DNA of 24,156 nt from Waddliaceae bacterium (GCA_002709385.1 PAQS01000045.1:1-24156); one strand, 5' to 3'; shown: positions 7,275 to 14,961, counted from the first letter of the stretch. Notes: a model not told the origin generated them from the sequence alone. A program made the numbers and translations.

Positions 7275-9116
7275 ATGGCAAAGAAGTACGACGAAAGCGC
7301 AGTACAAACTGTTGATCCACTCACGCATATTCGTATGCGTTCGGGTATGTACATTGGGCGTCTTGGTGATGGATCGCATCATGATGATGGTATCTATGTT
7401 TTACTCAAAGAAATCATAGATAATGGGATTGATGAATTCATCATGCGCCACGGAAAAACCATTAAAATCGATCTTGATAAAAGCGAAGGTTTAGTCAGGG
7501 TTCGAGATTATGGTCGAGGCATTCCCCTTGGTAAAGTAATCGCTTGTGTAAGCGAAATCAATACGGGGGCGAAGTATAATGACGATGTATTCCAATTTTC
7601 CGTTGGTTTAAATGGAGTTGGTAGTAAAGCTGTTAATGCCTTATCTGAACACTTTCTGGTACGTAGTCACCGAAACGGGCAGTACATGGAAGCTGTGTTT
7701 TCCAGAGGGGTTTTAGAAAGCAAAAAGAAAGGAAAAACAAAAGAGAAAGATGGAACTTTCATCGAGTTTCGTCCAGATCCAGAAATTTTTCCTAAATTTA
7801 AGTTTCAAGAAGAATTAGTTCTTAAACGTCTTTGGAACTATGCCTACTTAAATACCGGACTTACATTACGCTTCAATGGTGAAGTGATTAAGTCAGACAA
7901 CGGACTACTAGATCTTCTAGAGTCTGAAGTTGGTGAAGATGGTATCTACTCTCCACTGCATTATCGAGGTGAGCACTTAGAGTTTGCTTTCTTGCATTGG
8001 TCCAACTACGGAGAAACTCATTTTTCTTTCGTGAATGGTCAGTATACAGCCGACGGTGGTACTCACCTTTCAGCTTTCCGAGAAGGCATACTGAAGGGTG
8101 TTAATAGCTACGCCAAAAAGAATTACCAAGGTGTCGACGTTCGAGAAGGTATTGTTGGTGCTATTCTTGTTAAGGTTCAAGAACCTATCTTCGAATCACA
8201 GACTAAAAATAAACTTGGAAATACAGAAGTCCGAAGCGGAATTGTTCAAGAAGTTAAAGAAGCCGTACATGATCTTTTCCTAAAGAATCCGGATATAGCC
8301 AAGAAAATCATTGAACGCATCACCTTCAATGAAAAACTTCGAAAGGAACTCTCTGCCGTAAAAAAAGAGGCTAAAGAGAAGCAAAAGAAAATTTCTTTTA
8401 AGATTCCTAAGCTACGCGACTGTAAATATCACTACGGTGATAAGTCTAACCGTGGTGAAGATACGATGCTTTTCTTGACAGAGGGCGACTCTGCTAGTGC
8501 TTCTGTTGTTGCTTCACGGGATCCTTTGACTCAAGCAGTATTCAGCCTTCGAGGAAAACCCCTTAACGTTCATGGTATGAAGCTTGACCAGCTTTATAAG
8601 AACGAAGAAATGTACAATGTAATGAGTGCGTTAAATATCGAGGATGATATTTCTAACCTCCGTTACAATAAAGTGATTCTTGCTACTGATGCTGACGTAG
8701 ATGGAATGCATATTCGCAATCTGTTGATTACGTTTTTTCTTACCTATTTTGAATCTCTGGTTTTAAATGGACATCTATTTGTCCTAGAAACCCCTCTATT
8801 TAAAGTACGTAACAAATCTAAAACTTTGTACTGCTTTTCTGAAGCTGAGCGTGATAAGGCTGTTGAGGAATTAGGACAAAAAAGCCTGGAAATCACTCGA
8901 TTCAAAGGGCTTGGTGAAATTAGCCCAGGTGAATTCAAACAATTTATTGGAAAAGAAATTCGTCTCGTTCCCATTAAAGTGAACTCTCTATCTGATATCA
9001 AACGTACTTTGCAGTTTTATATGGGACGCAATACACCAGAGCGCAAGAAATTTATTATGGAAAATCTGGTCAATGAAGAACTTGAAGACGAGAAATTGAG
9101 GATCGAAAGCGAATGA
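7275..9116 (+). CDS. parE: DNA topoisomerase IV subunit B (second GyrB-like protein)
   Basis: ATPase subunit of a type IIA topoisomerase that relaxes supercoils and decatenates daughter chromosomes with ParC. Length is 613 residues (E. coli ParE 630). The GHKL ATPase domain has GMYIG (24-28), EIIDN with Glu46 and Asn50, DYGRGIP (78-84) and the glycine-rich NGVGSKAVNALS (113-124). The TOPRIM domain has TEGDSAS with Glu403 and the DADVDG acidic cluster (D472, D474, D476). The ending MGRNTPERKKFIMENL is typical for the subunit. The start is fixed by the conserved N-terminus, although the ribosome binding site is very poor. It overlaps parC by four bases (ATGA). The paralogue assignment as ParE rather than GyrB rests on pairing with the ParC-like neighbour and on chlamydial gene order. 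Confidence 0.93.
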   Translation: MAKKYDESAVQTVDPLTHIRMRSGMYIGRLGDGSHHDDGIYVLLKEIIDNGIDEFIMRHGKTIKIDLDKSEGLVRVRDYGRGIPLGKVIACVSEINTGAKYNDDVFQFSVGLNGVGSKAVNALSEHFLVRSHRNGQYMEAVFSRGVLESKKKGKTKEKDGTFIEFRPDPEIFPKFKFQEELVLKRLWNYAYLNTGLTLRFNGEVIKSDNGLLDLLESEVGEDGIYSPLHYRGEHLEFAFLHWSNYGETHFSFVNGQYTADGGTHLSAFREGILKGVNSYAKKNYQGVDVREGIVGAILVKVQEPIFESQTKNKLGNTEVRSGIVQEVKEAVHDLFLKNPDIAKKIIERITFNEKLRKELSAVKKEAKEKQKKISFKIPKLRDCKYHYGDKSNRGEDTMLFLTEGDSASASVVASRDPLTQAVFSLRGKPLNVHGMKLDQLYKNEEMYNVMSALNIEDDISNLRYNKVILATDADVDGMHIRNLLITFFLTYFESLVLNGHLFVLETPLFKVRNKSKTLYCFSEAERDKAVEELGQKSLEITRFKGLGEISPGEFKQFIGKEIRLVPIKVNSLSDIKRTLQFYMGRNTPERKKFIMENLVNEELEDEKLRIESE

Positions 9117-11038
9117 AGGAAGATCTTGTCGATCAAATGAAGTATAATTTTTTACATTATGCTTCCTACGTTATTTTAGACCGTGCTATTCCAGACTTAG
9201 CTGATGGATTAAAACCTGTACAGCGCCGTATTTTACATACCCTGTTCAAAATTCATGATGGCAAACTACATAAAGTAGCCAACATTGTTGGACAAACAAT
9301 GGCCTTTCACCCTCATGGTGATGCTCCGATTAATGATGCTTTGATCAATGTAGCAAACAAAGGGTATCTGATTGATCGCCAGGGGAATTTTGGAAATATT
9401 TTGACTGGCGACCCTGCCGCAGCTGCACGATATATTGAAGCGAGACTTTCTCCTCTCGCTCATGAAGCTTTGTTTAACCCTCTACTTACAGATTTCGTAC
9501 CTTCATACGATGGCCGTAACAAAGAGCCTCTAAGCCTACCTGCAAAAATCCCTGTTCTTCTTATGCATGGAGCAGAAGGAATTGCTGTTGGGATGTCTAC
9601 TCGTATTTTACCCCATAATTTTGTAGAGCTTTTAGAAGCTGAGATTGCCATTCTTGAAAACAAAGAGTATCAAGTTTTCCCTGACTTCTTGACAGGCGGA
9701 ATCATGGATGCTAGCGAATACCGCCAAGGAAAAGGCCGAGTTAAATTACGCACCAAAATGCGTGTTCCCGATGAAAAAACCATCATCATCGAAGAAATTT
9801 GTCATGGAACAAGTACAGAAAGCCTCATTCGCTCCATCGATGAAGCTGCTAAAAAAGGCAAAATCAAAATCGACTCTATCAGCGATTACACTGCTGATAA
9901 AGTAGAAATTGAGATTAAACTTCCAAGAGGACAATACGCTTCTAAAACAATTGATCAGCTTTACGCATACACAGACTGTGAAGTTAGCTTAAACTCTTTA
10001 CCGATGGTCATTAAAGACCAAGTGCCTTGTGAAATGGATATTCCCTCTATTTTGGAATACCACGTAGAGCGCTTGAAAGGCTACTTACGCACTGAGCTTG
10101 AACTAGAGCATGAACGCCTTTTAGAGAAGATTTTTCAAAAAACTTTAGAGCAAATTTTCATTGAAAATCGTCTCTACAAAAAAATCGAAGACCTGAAAAC
10201 TTACGAAAAAATTCACGAGTCTATAGAAAAAGGCTTAAAGCCTTACTATAAATATCTTAATCGTGACCCTGTATACGAAGACAGAGAATATTTATTGAAT
10301 ATTCCTATTCGACGTATTTCTCGTTTTGATTTAGATAAAAACAGAGAAGAAATCACAAAACTAGAAGAGCGTATCGAAGAAATTGAAAAAGACCTTCGCA
10401 ATATTAAAAAAGTAACCATACGCTACCTGAAAAATCTTATTAAAAAATACGGTAAAGACTTCCCTCGCCGTACCCGTCGCTCTGAAATCGAAGAAATTGA
10501 TAAGAAAGCGATGGCTACAGAAAACCTAACAGTAGGTTTTGATACCGAGTCTGGCTTTATTGGAACAAAAGTCAAAAGCGAAACCAGCTTTGAGTGCACC
10601 AATTTTGATAAGATACTCATTCTTTTCAAAAATGGTACGCATAAAGTCATCAATGTACCCGAAAAAGAATATAGTGGTGCTAATGGTAAAGATGTTGTCT
10701 ATGTTGGTATTGCTGATAAGAAAACAACATTCTCTGTAGTCTACAAAGACCCTAAAACTAAACAATGCTACGGTAAACGTTTCATTGTGAAGAAATTCAT
10801 TATTGGTCGTGACTATAGTTTCTTACCAGAAGGACAAAAATTAGAGTACCTTACGACCCACCCTTCTACTATTGTAAGCTTAGAGTTTACTCCAAAGCCT
10901 AAGCAAAAAGTAAAACGAATGCCTGTTGATCTTAGTGCTATTGCCGAGAAAGGTGTAAGCGCTAAAGGAATTCGTTTATCAGCAAAAGAAGTGAAGAAAG
11001 TAAAGTTACTCAAACAGGAAACAGCTGAAGAGTCATGA
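9113..11038 (+). CDS. parC: DNA topoisomerase IV subunit A (second GyrA-like protein)
   Basis: DNA breakage-reunion subunit partnering ParE. The N-terminus YVILDRAIPDLADGLKPVQRRIL is the family signature. The catalytic tyrosine is Tyr107 in AARYIEARLS, preceded by QGNFGNILTGDPAAA. The quinolone-determining stretch reads FHPHGDAPINDA, with Ala71 where GyrA usually has Ser (S83 in E. coli) and Asp75 at the acidic position. A long charged coiled region (about 410-450) leads into a short C-terminal domain, less than a full six-blade beta-pinwheel, with a very basic Lys-rich tail. At 641 residues it is shorter than E. coli ParC (752). It is translationally coupled to parE before it and recX after it by ATGA overlaps. 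Confidence 0.93.
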   Translation: MKEDLVDQMKYNFLHYASYVILDRAIPDLADGLKPVQRRILHTLFKIHDGKLHKVANIVGQTMAFHPHGDAPINDALINVANKGYLIDRQGNFGNILTGDPAAAARYIEARLSPLAHEALFNPLLTDFVPSYDGRNKEPLSLPAKIPVLLMHGAEGIAVGMSTRILPHNFVELLEAEIAILENKEYQVFPDFLTGGIMDASEYRQGKGRVKLRTKMRVPDEKTIIIEEICHGTSTESLIRSIDEAAKKGKIKIDSISDYTADKVEIEIKLPRGQYASKTIDQLYAYTDCEVSLNSLPMVIKDQVPCEMDIPSILEYHVERLKGYLRTELELEHERLLEKIFQKTLEQIFIENRLYKKIEDLKTYEKIHESIEKGLKPYYKYLNRDPVYEDREYLLNIPIRRISRFDLDKNREEITKLEERIEEIEKDLRNIKKVTIRYLKNLIKKYGKDFPRRTRRSEIEEIDKKAMATENLTVGFDTESGFIGTKVKSETSFECTNFDKILILFKNGTHKVINVPEKEYSGANGKDVVYVGIADKKTTFSVVYKDPKTKQCYGKRFIVKKFIIGRDYSFLPEGQKLEYLTTHPSTIVSLEFTPKPKQKVKRMPVDLSAIAEKGVSAKGIRLSAKEVKKVKLLKQETAEES

Positions 11039-11649
11039 GACTTAGCTGGGAAAAAGATTTACAGGACGACAAAAAACTCCATTTGTATTTAGACAAACAG
11101 TACTGGAAAACAGTACACAGGAGCATTTTTCGTCGTCCTAAACAAATCCTCCCTACCTTCGAAACACTCGAAGCTTACGAGCAAGCTTTTCCTGAAATCG
11201 AGCAACGCCAGGCAAAAACCTATACTCTATATCTCCTCTGTCGCAAAGCCTACCTCAGCACAGAAATTCGCAAACGACTAGAAGAAAAGCTTGTAAGTAA
11301 AAATAGCTCTCAATTTGTGATCGAAGAGCTTAGCCAATTGGGCTATATTGACGACGCAGCTTATTTAAAATCTTTTATCGAATCTCAATTACGCAAAAAA
11401 AAAGGTCCCAAATGGATTGAGGGTAAACTCTGGCAAAAAGGCGTTTCTCCTCAAGAAATCACGCAAGCACTTGCTCAATATGCAGGAAAACCATTACAAG
11501 AAGATGGAATCGCTGCCCTATTAGAAAGGCGCTACAAGAAACAAGATCTATCAGATTATTCAGTTCGACAAAAAGCTACTGCATTTCTGATGCGGCGTGG
11601 CTACTGTTGGGACGATATTCAAAATGCTTTGTCAAAACAAAACACTTAG
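11035..11649 (+). CDS. recX: RecX-family regulatory protein
   Basis: The 204-residue protein matches the RecX pattern of tandem three-helix repeats. The first is LLCRKAYLSTEIRKRLEEK (about 68-86), the second has ELSQLGYIDDAAYLKSFIESQLRKKKGPKWIEGKLWQKGV with the family's GYIDD and KGxxxIxxxLxxKG motifs (about 98-138), and a degenerate third near the C-terminus ends RRGYCWDDIQNAL. RecX binds RecA filaments and limits or modulates strand exchange. A recA gene is not in this window; instead recX overlaps the parC stop by four bases (ATGA), so it is co-expressed with topoisomerase IV. The first ~65 residues are not conserved family sequence as far as I can see. Similarity is recognised by eye from motifs only. 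Confidence 0.75.
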   Translation: MRLSWEKDLQDDKKLHLYLDKQYWKTVHRSIFRRPKQILPTFETLEAYEQAFPEIEQRQAKTYTLYLLCRKAYLSTEIRKRLEEKLVSKNSSQFVIEELSQLGYIDDAAYLKSFIESQLRKKKGPKWIEGKLWQKGVSPQEITQALAQYAGKPLQEDGIAALLERRYKKQDLSDYSVRQKATAFLMRRGYCWDDIQNALSKQNT

Positions 11650-11659
11650 GAGATAAGTC

Positions 11660-12337
11660 ATGAAAGGCTATCACCCCTTTTCAGGCAAAAAAGCGCCCTG
11701 CGGTTACGCCTATCAAGGATTTATCAACGAAGTGGATATAGGCATAGATGGTGAACCTGATATTCTTTTAGATATTCGCCCTATTATCGATTTATTTTTC
11801 TCTTATTATCCCGGACCGTTTCCTGAACTTGAGCAATGGATGAACGCCTGGAGACATCACATAGGGCCCCCACATCTCTATTTCTTACCAAAATCTGCCA
11901 GTGCTGTGATGGAAGGGTTTCGTTGCGACTTTCATGCTTTTTACAACCCACCTAGTCTTGCTCATCATGATTTAAATATTGGAATCAGCGAAGAAACCCT
12001 TCTATGGAATGCTCTACGTGCTTTTCTTGCTCATTTTAAATCCGAAAAACCTATGACAACAGCACTTTTCTTTGAAACCTGGCACAATTTTCTTACTGTA
12101 AAAGCCGTTATCTATAAAGCCAGTGCGGAATGTGCAGACTATGCCCCTCACGAATTACCAAGTTACCAAGAAGTATATTGGAGCTGTATTGAGGAAGATC
12201 ATCGAATAGAGGATTTTCAAAAACGCTTAAACATTTTTGCCGAACACTGCATTTCTGAATACGGATATTTCCTACCCTCACATCATTATGATGAATGGTT
12301 AGAGCTCATGGAACATATTTGTGGAACTCCTTTATAA
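11660..12337 (+). CDS. hypothetical protein downstream of recX
   Basis: I do not recognise this 225-residue protein. It has no signal peptide or membrane segment and is unusually rich in aromatic residues and histidine, for example FFSYYPGPFPELEQW (about 47-61), a WRHHIGPPHLYFLP segment (about 64-77) and SHHYDEW near residue 207. It contains several cysteines but no recognisable metal-binding pattern such as CxxC. The start has TAGGAG directly upstream (11648-11653), and the gap from recX is only ten bases, so it is very likely the last gene of the parE-parC-recX unit. A weak terminator-like hairpin follows. It may be a conserved chlamydial-order protein, but no function can be stated. Confidence 0.8.
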   Translation: MKGYHPFSGKKAPCGYAYQGFINEVDIGIDGEPDILLDIRPIIDLFFSYYPGPFPELEQWMNAWRHHIGPPHLYFLPKSASAVMEGFRCDFHAFYNPPSLAHHDLNIGISEETLLWNALRAFLAHFKSEKPMTTALFFETWHNFLTVKAVIYKASAECADYAPHELPSYQEVYWSCIEEDHRIEDFQKRLNIFAEHCISEYGYFLPSHHYDEWLELMEHICGTPL

Positions 12338-12370
12338 AACCTTTAACAAAGAGGTTTTAAATATTTTTCT
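12336..12370 (+). terminator. possible terminator at end of the topoisomerase IV operon
   Basis: An AT-rich hairpin overlaps the stop codon: AAAAC plus CTTT pair with AAAG and GTTTT around a three-base loop, with a two-base bulge. It is followed by an AAATATTTTT tract. It is weak because the stem is AT-rich and the T-run broken, but its position between two transcription units is right. Confidence 0.45.
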
Positions 12371-12383
12371 TTCTTTCGTTTCA

Positions 12384-12412
12384 TTGAAAAATAAGAGATT
12401 TTCTGCTATAAT
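12384..12412 (+). promoter_or_regulatory. near-consensus promoter of the 83-residue protein gene
   Basis: TTGAAA (12384-12389), a 17-base spacer and a consensus TATAAT (12407-12412) that also carries the extended -10 TG at 12404-12405. This is the strongest promoter in the window. The predicted start point, near 12419-12421, coincides with the base of the long hairpin at 12421. Confidence 0.88.
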
Positions 12413-12420
12413 CCTTATAT

Positions 12421-12461
12421 GTGGACAAAGCTTCTAGCTTCCGCTAGTGCGTTTTGTCCAC
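12421..12461 (+). promoter_or_regulatory. 5'-terminal mRNA hairpin
   Basis: A 9-bp perfect outer stem (GTGGACAAA with TTTGTCCAC) encloses a few imperfect pairs and a perfect inner 5-bp stem (CTAGC / GCTAG) capped by a TTCC loop. It begins at the predicted transcription start and ends 22 bases before the ATG, leaving the GAGGGAG ribosome binding site single-stranded. No T-tract follows, so it is not a terminator. The likely role is a 5' stabiliser or a protein/RNA binding site. Confidence 0.7.
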
Positions 12462-12483
12462 TCATTTTCGGGAGAGAGGGAGC

Positions 12484-12735
12484 ATGAGCGAAAATACACC
12501 AAGTACAGTTAACGAAAGCTTAGATTCGCTGCAGACCAATACTGTCAGCCAACCTAATGAGTCGGTCATTAACGAAGAAGTGGCCACAATGAAGTTTGGC
12601 ACCATGGGTGAACTTCGTGAAAAAGCTCCTGAAGTATGGAATGAAATGGTTAAATCAATGGCGCAGAATATGATACGCCAAATTGATAGCCATAGCCGCC
12701 GCCTCAAAAAAATCCATGAGGAAGGCCGAAAATAA
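12484..12735 (+). CDS. small conserved hypothetical protein (83 residues)
   Basis: Small soluble protein with two halves. Residues 1-35 are Ser/Thr/Asn/Glu-rich and probably disordered. Residues 36-83 begin MKFGTMGELREKAPEVWNEM and continue as a basic, probably helical segment ending RRLKKIHEEGRK. I chose the ATG at 12484 over one at 12454 because GAGGGAG lies at the right distance, and because the upstream ATG falls inside the 5' hairpin. It stands alone between its own strong promoter and strong terminator. Its position after the parC block and before rluD corresponds to a small hypothetical gene at that place in C. trachomatis, so it may be a conserved chlamydial protein. The abundant-transcript signals suggest high expression. 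Its function is unknown. Confidence 0.82.
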   Translation: MSENTPSTVNESLDSLQTNTVSQPNESVINEEVATMKFGTMGELREKAPEVWNEMVKSMAQNMIRQIDSHSRRLKKIHEEGRK

Positions 12736-12753
12736 ACTTTGTACTTCACGAAT

Positions 12754-12789
12754 AAGCCAGAAAGATCTAGTTCTGGCTTTTTATTTTTT
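12754..12789 (+). terminator. strong rho-independent terminator
   Basis: A perfect 9-bp stem (AAGCCAGAA / TTCTGGCTT) with an eight-base loop that can pair further is followed by a T-rich tract to 12789. It ends the single-gene unit starting at 12384. Confidence 0.9.
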
Positions 12790-12835
12790 GTGCCTGTTAA
12801 GAGATAGTTAAGCAAAACAATAAATTGGGTTCCTT

Positions 12836-13135
12836 ATGCTTGAAAGTAAAATGTTTCTTGGTGCGAAAGTTTCAGAAGAAATGTCAGAAGCGCTTGAATT
12901 ACTTAATCCTCATGTACTTAAAACATTTACTGATCCAGAAAAGCCCTATTTAGTAGACGTCACAAAAGAAGAAACAAGATACTTAGGGAAATACGTTGAC
13001 CCTTTAAGTAACTCATTCACATTAGATCTTTTATCAGATAACATCAGAAGTATTCTTCAAAAGCTTCTTCATGAAAAAAACATCATGCTTCCAGCTCTTC
13101 AACTCCTTACTTTAATTGAACCCCCTAAAAAATAA
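12836..13135 (+). CDS. hypothetical protein upstream of rluD
   Basis: I do not recognise this 99-residue soluble protein. It is acidic to neutral, mostly helical in appearance, and ends with a hydrophobic-then-Pro/Lys tail (LIEPPKK). Its stop codon is immediately followed by the rluD ATG, with no intervening base, so the two genes are probably translationally coupled. The ribosome binding site for the ATG at 12836 is weak; an alternative start is Met6 at 12851, with GAAAG upstream. No promoter of quality is visible in the 46 bases after the preceding terminator. The coupling hints at a role connected to RluD or rRNA, but nothing in the sequence proves it. Confidence 0.72.
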   Translation: MLESKMFLGAKVSEEMSEALELLNPHVLKTFTDPEKPYLVDVTKEETRYLGKYVDPLSNSFTLDLLSDNIRSILQKLLHEKNIMLPALQLLTLIEPPKK

Positions 13136-14050
13136 ATGTCATCACCCGAAACAAATCGTTTTTTTGTTACCGAAGAAGAAGCTGGTGAACGTTTGGATAA
13201 AGTTCTTTCTAAGCGTTATACAGAACAATCGCGTACATATTTCCAATATCTTATTACCGAAAAACTTGTCCTTGTAAATGGCGAACCTGTTCGTAAGCGC
13301 ACTGCCCTGCAAACTAACGATGAAGTTGAAGTAGAGTTTATTCTTAGTCCGGAGCTTTCTTTAGAGCCTGAAGACATTCCACTGGATATTGTGTACGAAG
13401 ATGAATACCTCTTGGCAATTAATAAGCCAGCAGGACTTGTGGTACACCCTGGGGCCGGTAATTGGTCTGGTACTTTCGCTAACGCTTTACTTTATCACTG
13501 CAAACAAGTTCCTGATGCTGGAGATCAATTACGCCCTGGAATTGTTCATCGATTAGATAAAGACACCTCAGGGCTTCTTTTAGCAGCCAAAACTAATATG
13601 AGTCAGCAAGCTCTTGTAGAGCTCTTTTCTTCTCGAAAAATCTATAAAGAATATTGGGCTATTTGCTTGGGTAATCCAGGGAATGGACGTATAGAAGCCC
13701 CTATTGGACGTCATCCTATTCACAGAAAAAAAATGGCTGTAATAGAAAGTGGACGTTCAGCATCAACTATTTATGAGACCATCGCTTTCAACGGAAAGCT
13801 TAGTCTTGTTAAATTGATTCTCGAAACAGGCCGTACACATCAAATACGAGTACACATGCTTCATTTAGGAACCCCTATTCTAGGGGATGAAACATACGGC
13901 CGTAAACAAATGAACCAGAAATATAAAATAAATAGACAGTTATTGCATGCGAAACACCTAGAGCTTGAACACCCAATCACGAAAAAAAATCTAAAATTAG
14001 AAGCTTCTCTTCCTGAAGATTTTTCAAAAATTACAGAGCAAATTCATTAA
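13136..14050 (+). CDS. rluD: 23S rRNA pseudouridine synthase, RluD/RluA family
   Basis: Isomerises uridines to pseudouridine in rRNA. The 304-residue protein has an N-terminal S4-like RNA-binding domain (GERLDKVLSKR... through LVNGEPVRKRTALQTNDEVEV, about 17-67). The catalytic domain follows, with INKPAGLVVHPGAGN (95-109) and the active-site Asp141 in GIVHRLDKDTSGLLL. A GRTHQIRVHM motif and LGDETYG near the C-terminus complete the RluA-family signature. E. coli RluD modifies helix 69 uridines; the S4 domain and HPGAGN context favour RluD over RluC, but the exact target is inferred. Chlamydial genomes name the equivalent gene sfhB. It follows the preceding hypothetical gene directly and ends without a clear terminator. 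Confidence 0.93.
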   Translation: MSSPETNRFFVTEEEAGERLDKVLSKRYTEQSRTYFQYLITEKLVLVNGEPVRKRTALQTNDEVEVEFILSPELSLEPEDIPLDIVYEDEYLLAINKPAGLVVHPGAGNWSGTFANALLYHCKQVPDAGDQLRPGIVHRLDKDTSGLLLAAKTNMSQQALVELFSSRKIYKEYWAICLGNPGNGRIEAPIGRHPIHRKKMAVIESGRSASTIYETIAFNGKLSLVKLILETGRTHQIRVHMLHLGTPILGDETYGRKQMNQKYKINRQLLHAKHLELEHPITKKNLKLEASLPEDFSKITEQIH

Positions 14051-14120
14051 GTTTTTTCTATACAGTGACATCAATTTATTGATCCAGTATCAGTGTTGCG
14101 AGAATAGGAGATACGATAAA

Positions 14121-14504
14121 ATGGATACTTTTAATTTTCCTGTAATACGAATTGCCTGGACTGATACAGAACAAGAAAACTGCCGAGATTGGTACGCGAG
14201 TATTTATTACCCTTACGAAGACAATCAAAAAAAAGCAAAATGGCACGCATATACTCTTCATAGAAAACAAGATTTCTCTTCAAACACAGTGACATACGAC
14301 AGCTCACATAACTTTACAAAACTAAACACAGAAGTAAAAAAAATTACCTTTCCTATAGACCATACAACATATGACCAAATCACTTATTTAGCTATCAATG
14401 ATCTTTACCTTCTTAGGCACTACAAGCAACTAATCCCACCTGAACATTTTAAAGATTCATGGTCATGTATAGACCAAAACCTAAAACGTATAAAAAACTA
14501 CTAA
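14121..14504 (+). CDS. hypothetical protein between rluD and dtd
   Basis: A 127-residue hydrophilic protein that I do not recognise. It is rich in Tyr, Trp and Phe (for example WYASIYYPYED at about 24-34 and AINDLYLLRHYKQ in the second half) and in Lys, with no signal peptide or membrane segment. I prefer the ATG at 14121, which has TAGGAG ten bases upstream, over an in-frame TTG at 14079. The gene is more AT-rich than rluD or dtd, in line with a lineage-specific gene. It ends 13 bases before dtd, so co-transcription with dtd is likely. The aromatic-rich composition resembles small single-domain proteins of unknown function; nothing more specific can be said. Confidence 0.7.
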   Translation: MDTFNFPVIRIAWTDTEQENCRDWYASIYYPYEDNQKKAKWHAYTLHRKQDFSSNTVTYDSSHNFTKLNTEVKKITFPIDHTTYDQITYLAINDLYLLRHYKQLIPPEHFKDSWSCIDQNLKRIKNY

Positions 14505-14517
14505 GGAAAAATATATC

Positions 14518-14961
14518 ATGCGTGCATTGATCCAAAGAGTAAAAGAAGCCAGAGTCATTGTAGAAAATGAAACCGTTGGCGAGATTGAAAAAGGCCTTCT
14601 TATATTTCTGGGAGTTCAAAAAGGTGATGAAGAAAAACACATCAATTGGCTAGTAAATAAAATCATTTCTTTGCGCATTTTCCCCGATGAAGCAGGAAAA
14701 ATGAACTGCTCTTTGAAAGACGTAGAAGGCAGCTTGCTAATCGTAAGTCAGTTTACTTTATACGGTAATTGTCAAAATGGTAGACGACCAGACTTTTTTG
14801 AATCTGCTCCCCCTGAACAAGCAGAAAAGATATATAGTCAGTTTATTAAAGAATGTAAAAAGCAGGTTCTTAATGTATCTACAGGTGTTTTTGGAGCTAT
14901 GATGGAAGTACAGTTAATTAATGATGGACCAGTTACTTTTATGATTGATGGTAAGAAATAA
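14518..14961 (+). CDS. dtd: D-aminoacyl-tRNA deacylase
   Basis: Proofreading enzyme that hydrolyses D-amino acids (and mis-charged glycine) from tRNA, acting as a cytoplasmic dimer. The 147 residues match the family exactly. The N-terminus MRALIQRVKEARVIVE and the two active-site signatures, SQFTLYG (77-83) and the Gly-cisPro motif GPVT (137-140), are all present. AAGGA lies about ten bases before the ATG. It probably shares a transcript with the small gene before it. Confidence 0.95.
   Translation: MRALIQRVKEARVIVENETVGEIEKGLLIFLGVQKGDEEKHINWLVNKIISLRIFPDEAGKMNCSLKDVEGSLLIVSQFTLYGNCQNGRRPDFFESAPPEQAEKIYSQFIKECKKQVLNVSTGVFGAMMEVQLINDGPVTFMIDGKK

Noticed and set aside
7156-7419. Open frame bridging the nagA end and parE start
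   Set aside because: It overlaps two well supported genes in another frame and contains the parE promoter.
12336-12461. Riboswitch upstream of the 83-residue gene
   Set aside because: The leader is only about 65 bases and consists of one hairpin plus the ribosome binding site; no known aptamer pattern and no alternative terminator.
12454-12735. Longer version of the 83-residue protein starting at 12454
   Set aside because: That ATG-type start is inside the 3' arm of the 5' hairpin without a ribosome binding site, whereas 12484 has GAGGGAG.
12462-12815. 117-codon leftward open frame across the small 83-residue gene and its terminator
   Set aside because: It runs through a strong terminator and against a gene with its own promoter and ribosome binding site; the product looks like antisense noise.
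14079-14504. Longer version of the 14121 gene starting at a TTG
   Set aside because: The ATG at 14121 has a proper TAGGAG site at a suitable distance; the TTG has none.
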